From Membranipora membranacea (taxonomy: Eukaryota; Bryozoa; Gymnolaemata; Cheilostomatida; Membraniporidae), in NCBI GenBank assembly GCA_914767715.1, contig OU612072.1:18166001-18230000 (forward strand): 64,000 nt of DNA. The letters are read 5' to 3'. The position numbers were made by a program, and so were the translations under genes. How positions within the stretch are numbered: position 1 is the stretch's first letter; each line of letters starts with the position of its first letter. Positions 1 through 11,000 of this stretch are shown here, one piece after another. The notes beneath the pieces are model-generated. The model made no database searches, was not told the origin of the DNA, and saw only the letters and a list, made by a program, of their open reading frames with translations.

Positions 1-183
1 GATTCTATTCCACTATGAGTCATCATGGAATTTATCAGCCAAGCTATTGAATCATATTTTATATATACAGGGCTATGTAACGGTATCTTTTTAAAACTGT
101 CAACTGGTAATACATAACATGAACATAATATAATATTATGGGCTATGAAAGTTATTGTTTTGGACAATCAAGCTGTTACTATA

Positions 184-542
184 TGTGGGCCGCGTAACGA
201 CATTGGAAGGTGTAGTAGCATTGGTGTTATCATTGACTTGTAGCTCATAAACCAGGATTTTTGTTGATAACTCGATCAATTTTGATTTGATTTTGAGTTT
301 GAAAATTACAATAGATTTAGCAGCTTGTCGTTAACAGTTTGATACAAATTCTAGGGAACAAATTTTGTTGAAGATAAATAACATCAAGTTGATAAAAAGA
401 TGCTGTTGATTTTCAAGCAGTTTTCAAATTTAAAATCCGATCAACGTTGATCAAGTTATGGACAAAAAACCTGGATTATGGACTGTAAATCAATGATAAC
501 ACCAATGCTACTACAGCTTCAAATGTTGTTACGTCGCCCACA
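184..542. repeat. Foldback MITE, family A (copy 1)
   Basis: Terminal arms are inverted copies: TGTGGGCCGCGTAACGACAT at the left pairs imperfectly with the right end around GTTACGTCGCCCACA. The arms continue inward through the GGTGTAGTAGCATTGGTGTT region and its reverse complement near 495-520. A second, shorter copy lies at 26338-26565. No coding capacity. Confidence 0.7.
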
Positions 543-939
543 ATTACGTGCCTCACTTGTCAATCGCTCAATCACTAGGATTTTGGTTGTTTCTAAATTC
601 AAATTTCTGACTCATGGTAACCCATGTGACAGCATGGATAAGGATTCAGGGATCTCAGCAAAATGACCATGAAAGTACCCATATTTCTGACTGAGTTAAT
701 CTTGTGCAGAGTTGAGATAAGAAGCAGGATGAAAGATTGAAGAAGTTTTTCTGTCTGTGAGGTGAAAACCCCAGATAACAATTTATCATTTTATCACTGT
801 ACAAACATAAAATAAATACGAAGCCTTCAACCTCTTTCTCATTTCATCAGCGTTGTAAGTGCTATTGACTGTAGCTATTTTGTGACGACAATCTGTTGAT
901 ATATAGTAATTACATGGTCCGTAGCCTCACCTATGTTAG

Positions 940-1140
940 ACCACTCATCAGATGATGGCCAATAGACTGTCTTCCCTATTCAGTCTAAACTAACCCAACT
1001 CACATCCATTTATAGTCTCGATACCCTGTGATACTGTGTGAGAAACCTTGATGTTGCTTGTTTTTTTTTTGTTTCAGGTATCAGTACTGGTCTACGGACT
1101 GGATCCTGATGGGGCACAGGAGCATTTGAGATCGGATGCC
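940..1140 (-). repeat. SINE-type repeat, family B (copy 1, minus)
   Basis: The reverse complement of this segment matches 43483-43645. Shared blocks include CCCCATCAGGATCCAGTCCG, AAGCAACATCAAGGTTTCTC and CGAGACTATAAATGGA. The tRNA-related head is degraded or missing in this copy. The 86-codon ORF here on the minus strand is a by-product of the repeat. Confidence 0.7.
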
Positions 1141-2026
1141 AGTCTGGTATGTACAATCTACCATCAGTAATCATTCTGATAGGACCAGAATAATAATAAT
1201 GTTGACCTGCATAAGTTCTGGTTTGCATTTGTATTCGGTCTGCATACCTATTGAGCGCATGTGTACCCATGGTAATTTGGTTGTACTTATCTTGTATCCT
1301 GGTTACAAGCCCCTCTCAATAGAGCAGACAATATGACGGCGGCACCTGTTTGGAAATATATTCATCAATATTGGTTGAATGGGAGATGTAAGAATAAAGT
1401 GAGCCCTGCTCTTATATACTCATCATTTCAACATCAGATCCGGGTGGGGGGGGGGGGATGGGCGGATTCTGTTATCAAGGTGAACAGTTAATATATCTGG
1501 GAAGTGGGATTAGAAGTTCCATTCATCATTACGGCTCCACTAACTAACTGCTCTCAAGTTTGGATGATGAAGTTTCAATAGCATTCCAGACATTTCTCTG
1601 AGTTCATGTGACTGCCGACGAGAAGATAAGGAGCAAATCGCACCCAACACCCTTTTTAAAATATAGAGGTCAGATGATATTGTGGACGCGATGGTCGCCT
1701 GAGTGAATGCGAGACTTGACGATGAAGTTACATCGAGCCTACCAGTTATTGGTGGTGGATAACAGACAACAACCAACTCTGAATAAAAAATATGAGGAAA
1801 ATTGAAATGAAAAGTAAATGTAAAGGAAATGTTGCAAATCAGGGTAAGTAAAAAAATTAAAAAAAGGTCAAATATAAAACCTATTCTAAGCAAGATTGAA
1901 GACTACGCATTTGTCTCCTCAGTTGGCTGCCTTTTGGCAGATGGTTCCCATAACCCAAGTGGGTAGAAACTAGGAACAAAACATTAATTAGTCGCGAAGT
2001 TAGTAATAAAAAGGATGCCTGGCAAG

Positions 2027-5000
2027 TTAAAACCGCAAAGTGGAACTTGCAAACTTTCTGTGCATCAGGACCACAAAAACCAAACACACTATGTTCAACA
2101 CCAAAGACGGTATGTGAGTTGAAAAGAGAGTAAGATTATATAACTGAGATATGTCAAGGTGTTGTTGCTGGTCTGTTGTGTAGTTCTGAGTGATCAAAGT
2201 GAGGATGTTAGCGATGCCATCCGGGATGAATAGTATACCCATAGCTGTAGTCTGTAGAGATCTAGGAGCAGTCACCAGCGCTAGCTCAAAACCTGCGAGA
2301 AGACAGTAAAAATCTGCAGTTAAAAGCATTTTATCTAGTATCACACTGACAAATGAACTACGCTATGAGCTGACCACCTGGGCCGTACAGCTTGCATCTT
2401 TTTGGTGGAGTCTCTGATCGTGTCTTTACTGCAAAACTTAGGTCTTTGGCAAGGCTTGACTGCCCCCATGAGATTTTGTTCAAACACCACAACAAGGGAG
2501 GCAAAGACAAAGGTTTTGGAGTAGACCTGTGATATAGTCCTAATATACAAACGATATGAAAGAGGCAGTCTTCACAATAATCACCCATAATTGACACACC
2601 TCAGTTTTCACGGAGCATATTGCTGTTGCAAACATACCTCCCCATCATTATTTTCCTATCTCTACCTACAAGCGCACCGTTGTTGGAGTTGGGTCCCTGG
2701 AATATCAGTTCTAGTACTAATACCTAGACTACTTTTCGGTTGCGGGTGTGGTATTTGTTGTGGGAGGCGTGACAAGGCTACCTGAAGATATGTACGCACC
2801 ACTCTCATAAAAGGATGCTGAGCCAGAGCTAGACCATTTTGTTGACATAAACGGGGAAAAGCGAGTTGGCTTATTGAGATCAGTGAATTAGATTGAATTT
2901 CAAAAAAATGGAATTTTTGTTCATTAGAACAGATTCATTGACATTGTAACAAAATTGCAATTCCATGTTCCACAGTCAGGATTCAGGAGTGGTTCAATAA
3001 TTTAGGGTACGGGTTTGGGATCAGGCTCCAGGTTCTATTCCCAGCGCCGGCAGTCATTTCTGATTTGGTACAACACACCTTTCATCCTAGCCGGGTCCTT
3101 GCGGAACGGGACCAGAAATACAGGAGATCCACTGTGTGTTTGCACACCTCACACACAGTAAAAAGAGCCCTTCTGACTCTTTGACTTTAAAAAGTAGCCA
3201 GGTTTCCGGCAGGCATTAGTATAGGATGTGGCATAAGTACTATGGGTTCCAGAACCTGTACCAAAAAAAGAGGATGCTCTCTCTTCTTCAAAGATGATGA
3301 TGATGTTCCACACCAGAGATTCGTTGCTTACCGGCTGTGAAGATAAGAGCTAAGCTAATTCCCTGCAGAGCATACGCGGTGTAAGCCATCGGATTGTGTT
3401 CAACTGCAGGTAAAAATACAATAAGTTTAAGTTAAATTGAGCTCATTGCACTTTCTTAGGAGCCCTTCAGGAGCGATGCAATACACAATGGTTACTATCT
3501 CATTATCTAAATAAAGAATGCATGTGCTTTTTAAAGGAGCCGAGTAGGAGTAGCTATAAAAGTTACACCTGTAGTTAGCAGACCAAACGCAGTTGCAATT
3601 ATGATGAATATTTGTCCAGCTACAATTCTGTGGGTGGATCTGACAACAGTCCCACATCTTTGTAAGAGTAGATTTGAGACCAATGGGTATAACATAACAC
3701 TTAGGAGACTAGTGATCCTGACACACAGCTGGAAGGAGATCTGTAATGCGGAAAATCAGATTTGGACATCAACATGAACATCAACATGAACATTCTACAT
3801 GAATGTAACATAAGACGATATCATGAGGCCCTCAGGTAAAGATAAAAGAGGGAAAAAAATAAGGCAAAATACAATGTAGGGTGATCACCGATCCAGATCT
3901 AGTTCAGAAATGATAAACAGCATGTCTCATGCTTATTGGGGAATATGATGAGTACTTTCTTCACCTTGTTTCATATAAAAATGTCGTTGATTTATGCGTT
4001 CATTTCAAAACACAGTCACAAGCCTGTGCAAATGTATCGCAATTCACTCGAAATCACTCTGCTTTCTCAACATATTGAATAGCAGCGAGCTGAAGTAGCA
4101 TACCTGTGTATGAACTATACTCTGTCTGTCTGCCTCATAAAGCGCTATCCTGCTCATGTCTGTTAGCGTTGTATTGTTGGGCTGTAAGAAGTGAAAAATG
4201 TAGGAATAGTTTGTTTCTTAAGCACAGGGTACAGACGTGCAATATTCATATTCAATTACTGCAGGTTAAGGTGATGGGTGTGTTTCTGTTTTTATTTCCA
4301 GAATAATTGTATTCAAGTTTTAAATGGAGATACCATATTGTTAACAACCCTTCCTGGTCAGTGTTTAATTTTGTCTATGACAATAATTACCAACTAAGGC
4401 GCCCCCATCTTTTATCTTATCTTACCCCAAGCCCCAAGGTGTCTGAAAATAATATCGTCAATACTACCCAAAGACCAAAGCATCTAATAGTCAGGCTGTT
4501 ACTTATGTTTTATGTTATATTTTGTCAGATTTGCATAGTAAAAAACTTAATGCTCTACTTGGCTTGAATTATTGATGGCGGAGAAAGTGTCTCTCATAAG
4601 GGAATGGGAGTTACCTTCTCTTACAAGAGGCACCTTTTCCACCATCAATAATTCATGCCAAGTAGAGCATTTAACTTTTTTACCATGCAAATCTGACAAA
4701 ACTTCAACATAAGTGACTGCTTGACTAAATCATTCATTGGTCTTTGAGTAGTCTTTAATATATATTTAACAAGAAAACTTGACTGAAAAATTTCTGAATT
4801 CGATTCAACTTGATTCACATTGTTTTGGTAAATAGACTTCAAATGCACTAACCAATGTTATTGTTGTTGGCTGCGTGCAGCAGCATATGAAGGTCAAGGG
4901 AGAAAGGCAGAGTACAATCAGGAAGAACTTTCCAAGGTTTGTGACTTCTTCGACCTCAGCTTGAGGATAGTCTCCGCCATTGCTATGTGTGGCCGTAGAC

Positions 5001-8000
5001 AGTAACCCGTGACCTCTCCTCCTATATCTATAGAGAAAATACAATGGTCAATTTGAACATTGTTGTGTTGATTTATATTCAGCCTGTAGCTTAATTAATG
5101 CCCCGTTGTTGTGTTGTGTCGGTTTCGCTCAGCGGTAAGCGCGGCTACCATTTGTCCAGTCGGATGTGGGTTCAAATCCCGAGCCGTATGAAAACTCATT
5201 TCGAATTTGATTGATCACATAGTCCCTTCAAATCAGGACACAAAATAATGAAGATCTTCTGTTTGTACAACAACATCGTGCATGCAGGTAAAAGAACCCT
5301 CCTGTATTATATAGCTCTATACAGGAGGACGCTGTCACCAACCACTGCAGACTGGCCTTGTAGCTCTATGCTTCACGCTGGATGAAGGCTGTCAGTGGTT
5401 GAAGAGTGGCAAAGACTTGGAAACCTAGTTGTCACTATACAACTTCTTCCTAGCACGCACCTTGGTGCAGTCATCGTCTATGTAGACGGACAGCCATATT
5501 ATTACCATTATGTTGTGTTGAGCAAACGTCAAAAGGTGATCCTACTCAGTGGAAATACTCCCACCTCCTTTTTATTGATTAAGTCCCATTTCCTCGCTGA
5601 ATACTCTGGGAATGTGGCTCAGCTGTTAGTGCTATTTATTTCCCCTACAGCAGCTAGAGTGAATAACCCGAACGGTCAAGCTCATAACAATAATGACATT
5701 TTGAAACAAACCTTGAGACAGACTTGAAAGTACTGTTTTGTGATCATTTGTGTTTTTGCCTTTTGATGTCCAGATATGGGATTAAAGTACACTCTTCCGT
5801 GATCACATACTGTAGCTGTAAAGAGGGTTTTTATGGAACCTGACTTACCCTCTCCTCTGTATTGCTTGAGTCCAGATACCCCAGCAGTCTTTTATAGCAC
5901 TGATATCTGCACGTGGTTCCCTTGTTACACTGGCCAATATAACTGTAAAAAACAGCTGATGACAATCAAGTTGTTCAACTCATCGGTTCTTCTAATACAC
6001 CAATACTGCATGAGAGGCAATCACTCCGAATTTTACCTGATAAAGTCAAATTGAGATTGTGATTGCTTGATCCCCTTTCATTTCCCTGATGCAGTTAGTT
6101 ATGATATTTCAAGCATGTAGAAAAAATTTAAAGCCAAGTCAGTTGAATGGAAACTTCATAATTGAATCAGTCATACAATGGACTATGAGAATCGTGGATG
6201 GTGGTTATGAATATAGAGGTTTTTTTCATGCCAAAAAAAGACTGCTGTATATAGTTATGATTCACCTGTGAATATTGCAGAAGTGCTGAGAGCTGAGCAT
6301 GTTAATCCAATAATGGCAAAACAGAGAGCAATATATGAGAACTTCTCCATGAACATCTCCGGCTGTGACAGTGTGTTGGTAATGCCAGGTGTATAATAAG
6401 TTAGTGCCATACAGCATACAACAGCCGCAGAGTCTCCAAGCTTCCAAAACCAGAAGTAACACAAGTAGAGCCTACTGGCGCCGGCTCTGCTCCGTACCTA
6501 CCAGAAAGACATTCTTTTCATTGTTTTTAATTGGATGGATGGATATATTACTATCACTGACAAACAAGTTGTGAAATTCAGTGAAGACACTGCAGTGGCG
6601 AAAGACAAAACATAGAAAAAATCAGTTTGGTAGAAGTTAATAAATAATATTGTTTAGTATGAGAATCAGATGTCTAAAAAAGCAGTGTTGGCCCCAGCAC
6701 CTCTATACTTCATGGTGCAGTTATGTCCTGATGGGCATTTAGTTAAAAAGTAATTTATAAAGTGGTCCGCGATCGTGAATCAATCTGAGAGCGAATGTCT
6801 TAGTTTGGGTGGTCATCAGAGCATCAACATCAGGGTGCTCGATGCCTAGCGTCTTTAAAAAGTTTACATTTTATGTACTTCTTTTCACTTGCATATAGAT
6901 TGATTAAAATACTAATTCCTGTTCGCATGTAAATTCAACTGTTTAGAATAAGATTTTTGTTATTTGACAGAGGACTCATCAACCTAGTTAGAAGGGTGGT
7001 AGTGGCTACTTTACCTTATTTGGTGGAACCGGATATTAGCATAAGGGATCTAGACAGCAGGTGAAAGAGATAAGCAAAGGGCGGAGACTCGAACTATATC
7101 CGGATGCGCGAGAGAGGGTATTAGAACAAACGTGGACTAAGAGAGAAGAAGATAGAGAGAGACACTTACTAACTTACATGCAGAACTAGGGAGCTAGGGA
7201 CACTCATACATCAATACATATAAGTTGAATACACGACATGGTGTCAGATGTGAACTAGAATTAGAGAGGTTTGGCATGAGAGTTGAAATTAGAGAAGGAA
7301 AAGAGAGTTGAAAGAATTTGAATTTGGCGGAGTGTGACATCATCGATATAATTTGGCAAGGTTCCTGGTAACTCTTTGGTATTAAAGCAATGGAAGGACG
7401 ATTTGGAAGGGGTGTGAAGACACCAGTGTTTAACATTGAACAAGGAGCAGAGTTAGAGTGCCGGAGAAAGTTCATAAAGGGGTTTGAGATAGCGGTAATT
7501 GGAGCGGGAATCAGGCACAAAGACTATGATGGAGTTAAGACAAAAAGAAACTGCCAGCAACGAACGTCAACAAATTTTTTAGATTGAACAGAGAAAAGCA
7601 GCTCTGTTAGTAGACAGCATGGGGGAATACGACATGAACATTTTTGAGATGTTGCGTATTGACGTGGAATACATGCAATATGAAAAGCTGAAAGGCGCGT
7701 TCGAGGACCACTTTTCAAGTCGAGAGAATATAGTGGCAACCCGTCACAGGTTCTTAGGAATGGAACAAAAAAGCGAGGAGAGGTTAGATAAATTTATCAA
7801 GAGAGTAGAAAGGAGAGGATGTACTTGTAGATGGGGAGGATTAGAAGAGGAAATGAACGTTCGGGTAGAGATAAAAGGCATGCATGTGGATAAGATAAGA
7901 AATGAGTTGCTATTGAAGAAAGACCTGACATTACAGAAAGTAAAGGAGATTTGCAACAGGTAGGAGTCAGCAAGGGCAGCTTCTAAGATTCCACAAAGAA

Positions 8001-11000
8001 CCGAGCCAAAACCCATATCAGAGGTGAATGAAGTAGCGGAGAAATATTCAGGCAACAATAGTCAAGAGAGAGAACAGGAAAACATAGATAGAGTTGGAGC
8101 AAGCGATTATGGCAGTAGTTTCAACTCGGGATTTAGAGGTCGAGGATATGGGAGAGGGCGAGGCAGAGGAAGAGGCTGCTACATGTGTGGAGGATTTGTC
8201 TATAAGGAATGTGGAGATCATAAGGAGAGAGAAATGGGAGCGAAAGTGGAAACACAAACTTTAAGTGCTACGTTTGTGGAGACACCAGACATTTAGCGAA
8301 ATTCTGCCCAAGCCGATACCGACAAAAAGACCCAAGCAAAAGCAAAGTTAATGCAGTGGCTGGGTATTAGAGGGAATCAGAGGAATCATTATGACTGCAA
8401 GTGATGATGAATAATCGGTTATACATTCCAAAGAATATGAGAACTCAAATGTTGGGAAGGGTGCATTCGGGGCACCAAGGCATAGTAAAAACATACCGCA
8501 GAAGCCAGGATTCAATATGGTGGCCCACCATTAGGAGAGAGATCATAGATATGGTTGAAGGCTGGTCCGAATGCATTCAATTTAGGAGAATGCAAAATCT
8601 GCCGGTGAAACAGGCCCAGCTGCCACACAAGCCTTGGAAACATATAGCGTCAGATTTATTTGAATTAGAGGGAAGGAACTATGCACTCTACATAGACTAT
8701 TACTCAAGGTGGATTGAGGTGGTCAATATGAAGGGGCTAACAGGAGCGGAATTAGCCAAGAAATTTAGAGCAGTCATCTCCAGATTAGGAGCACCAAATA
8801 TGATTAGGACAGATAACGGACCTTGTTATGTATCTCAGGGGTGGAGATCGCTAATGGAAGAGTGAATGGACTAGCAGAGAGAGGAGTGGAGATCGTAAAG
8901 GGGCTGTGTAAAACGGAGGCGGATAAGGACAAGGCACTCTTGGCCTATCGTACAACGCCACTGGAAAGCGGGTCCCGACCCAATCAGTTACTCTACGAAC
9001 GTAGAATGAGAAACGAGGGTTCGTTTAAGGATAGAGACTCACATTTGAAAAGAAGACAAAAGTTGAACTTTGACAGGGGAAGAAGAGCTAAAAAAGTTGA
9101 GGAGCTGAAGGAAGGCCAATTAGTGTGGATAAAGATTAGCCATGAAGATAAAGGAAAGAAGGGAGTGATTAAATACCAGGCGGAAGAACCTAACAGTTAC
9201 TGGGTTGAAACCGAGAAGAGACTAATGCGGCGGACTAGAAAACATTTACGCCCACTACCCGCGGAATGCCAAACAACAGAAATATCAGAAGACAGGAGAA
9301 ATAAAGAGGATGATTCGGGTAGCGAGGAGCCACTAGTACAACCTAAGAGGCCCGGTAGAAATTCAAAGAAAAAACAAGACCGTCGTTTGTGTATTGTTAG
9401 GATTAATCGTAATTAAAACTCATTGTGTTGTAGATTCGAGTCGAAGGAACAGATGTGGAGAGAGGACGAATTAGTAGAAAGGAAAGGATAGTGGAATTAA
9501 TAAGGAAAAGAGAGATTTGGAGGGATCTGAGAAATTAGGAAGGACTTGTGAGATTTAGGAAGGACTAGTTAGATTTAGGAAGGAATGAGAGATGGCAACT
9601 AACAACACCTACGTTTTCATCGGTAATAGCATCGTCAGATTCCTGGACCTCCCTGATATCGACACTTTCAGCTACCCAGGGTCAACACTCTTTCATATGA
9701 GACAACACCTAGACCGACCAGGGATTAAGCTGTTGGTATCAGGGATACCGGACATCATGCAAAGGGGGGAGACCCACGTAGCGGGCCCCATGATCTTAGC
9801 ATATGAAAGGGCATTGAGAGAATTAGCAGAAAGGACCGATATCATACTGTGCCCATTTTATCCTCCCAGATCATTCACACCCGATCACTGGGGGATAGTG
9901 AACAGACTGAATCATTATTATGATTTGTAATCTCAACTCATCGAAAGACGAGGGGACTCCCTGCCTCACAACAAGAGTATTTTGAAGGCAGAGCGATAGC
10001 CGGGATCTATACTTTAGAACAGAACGGCTAAGGGACGAAGCCCACCCAGGCCAATCTTTGGCAAGGCAAATGTCGGACACCATAATGCAGTTTATCCGGA
10101 ATAGAGAAAGAAGACTAGGAGAGAGGGGAGAAGAGAGAGTACCAGCAATTAGAGAGGGAGAAGATGCAAGAGATAGAATTGGGGCCGACCGGCAGCAGGA
10201 GGTTAGGCATTTTAGGCAGGAACCAAAGGTAAGAAGGGACAGAGGAGCCAAAGAGAGAAAGAGAGAAAGAAAACAGGCAAATTAGGCAGGAACAGGTGGT
10301 AAGAAGAAGGGACAGAGAGGAGCTAAGGAGGGAAAGAGAGGAAGAAAACATCAGGAGAAGTAATCGAGAAGAGATGGAAAGGGCGTTAGAGGAAGTTAGA
10401 GCAGATTACCAAGAACGGCGCCATAGGCTGCTGGAACAAAACAACAGGACTTACCAACAAAGGCTAGATGAGTTAGAGAGAGAGAAAGAGGACCGAGAGA
10501 GGGAGGAGCGGCAGCAAAGAGGGCGAGACAGAGACAGAAATAGGAGAGAAGCACAAGCGGACAGAGAAGAGCCCAGATTCAGAAATCAGGACATAAGAGA
10601 GAACGTCCCCAGTAGGCGGTACAATCAGGATTAGGAGGGAGAACAAAATGAAAAATATACGAAGAAAATTAGGAAAGGAAAGGAGATGTGGTGGAACCGG
10701 ATATTAGCATAAGGGATCTAGACAGCAGGTGAAAGAGATAAGCAAATGGCGGAGACTCGGACTATATCCGGATGCGCGAGAGAGGGTATTAGAACAAACA
10801 TGGACTAAGAGAGAAGAAGATAGAGAGAGACACTTACTAACTTACATGCAGAACTAGGGAGCTAGGAACACTCATACATCAATACATGTAAGTTGAATAT
10901 ACGACACCTTATACAACATCACTGGCACTCGAGCTATCGCATACCTGATCACCTGCAAGTGCAGGAATAGTTGTCCTCCATACTGCATTAAACCCAGACA

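Larger units (their letters stand above)
1..2026. other. Intergenic/3' flank of the POT transporter, no gene seen
   Basis: No supportable coding exon was found on either strand. The stretch holds a foldback element (184-542), a SINE-type fragment (about 940-1140) and a 12-base G run near 1446. The rest, including 1540-2026 just downstream of the transporter stop codon, is AT-rich DNA that may include its 3' UTR. No clear AATAAA on the minus strand was found there. Confidence 0.5.
7014..10911 (+). mobile_element. Defective Ty3/gypsy-like LTR retrotransposon with 5-bp target duplication
   Basis: Two 220-bp direct LTRs (7019-7238 and 10687-10906) differ at seven positions (about 3%). They are flanked by a perfect CCTTA duplication at 7014-7018 and 10907-10911. 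A primer-binding site follows the 5' LTR and a purine tract precedes the 3' LTR. Order inside: gag relic, CCHC zinc knuckle, integrase relic, SGNH-like ORF, coiled-coil ORF. Protease, reverse transcriptase and RNase H are absent: integrase begins only about 70 nt after the zinc knuckle. The element would therefore need a helper. It sits antisense in intron 3 of the POT transporter, and its 3' LTR ends 38 nt from the exon at 10945. Confidence 0.93.

Noticed and set aside
1010-1270. 86-codon minus-strand ORF
   Set aside because: Lies in a SINE-type repeat also found at 43483-43650.
1446-1457. G run as a quadruplex or regulatory site (also near 63895-63909)
   Set aside because: A single uninterrupted G run, more likely a slippage tract or assembly feature than a designed site.
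5112-5190. tRNA gene on the plus strand
   Set aside because: Internal promoter boxes are present, but no convincing acceptor or anticodon stem, and SINE-like tail. Called a SINE.
10115-10351. Serine/leucine-rich minus-strand ORF
   Set aside because: Antisense of the purine-rich coiled-coil region of the LTR element.
9592-10634. Envelope gene of an endogenous retrovirus
   Set aside because: No signal peptide, furin-type site or transmembrane anchor visible. The position after integrase alone is not enough.
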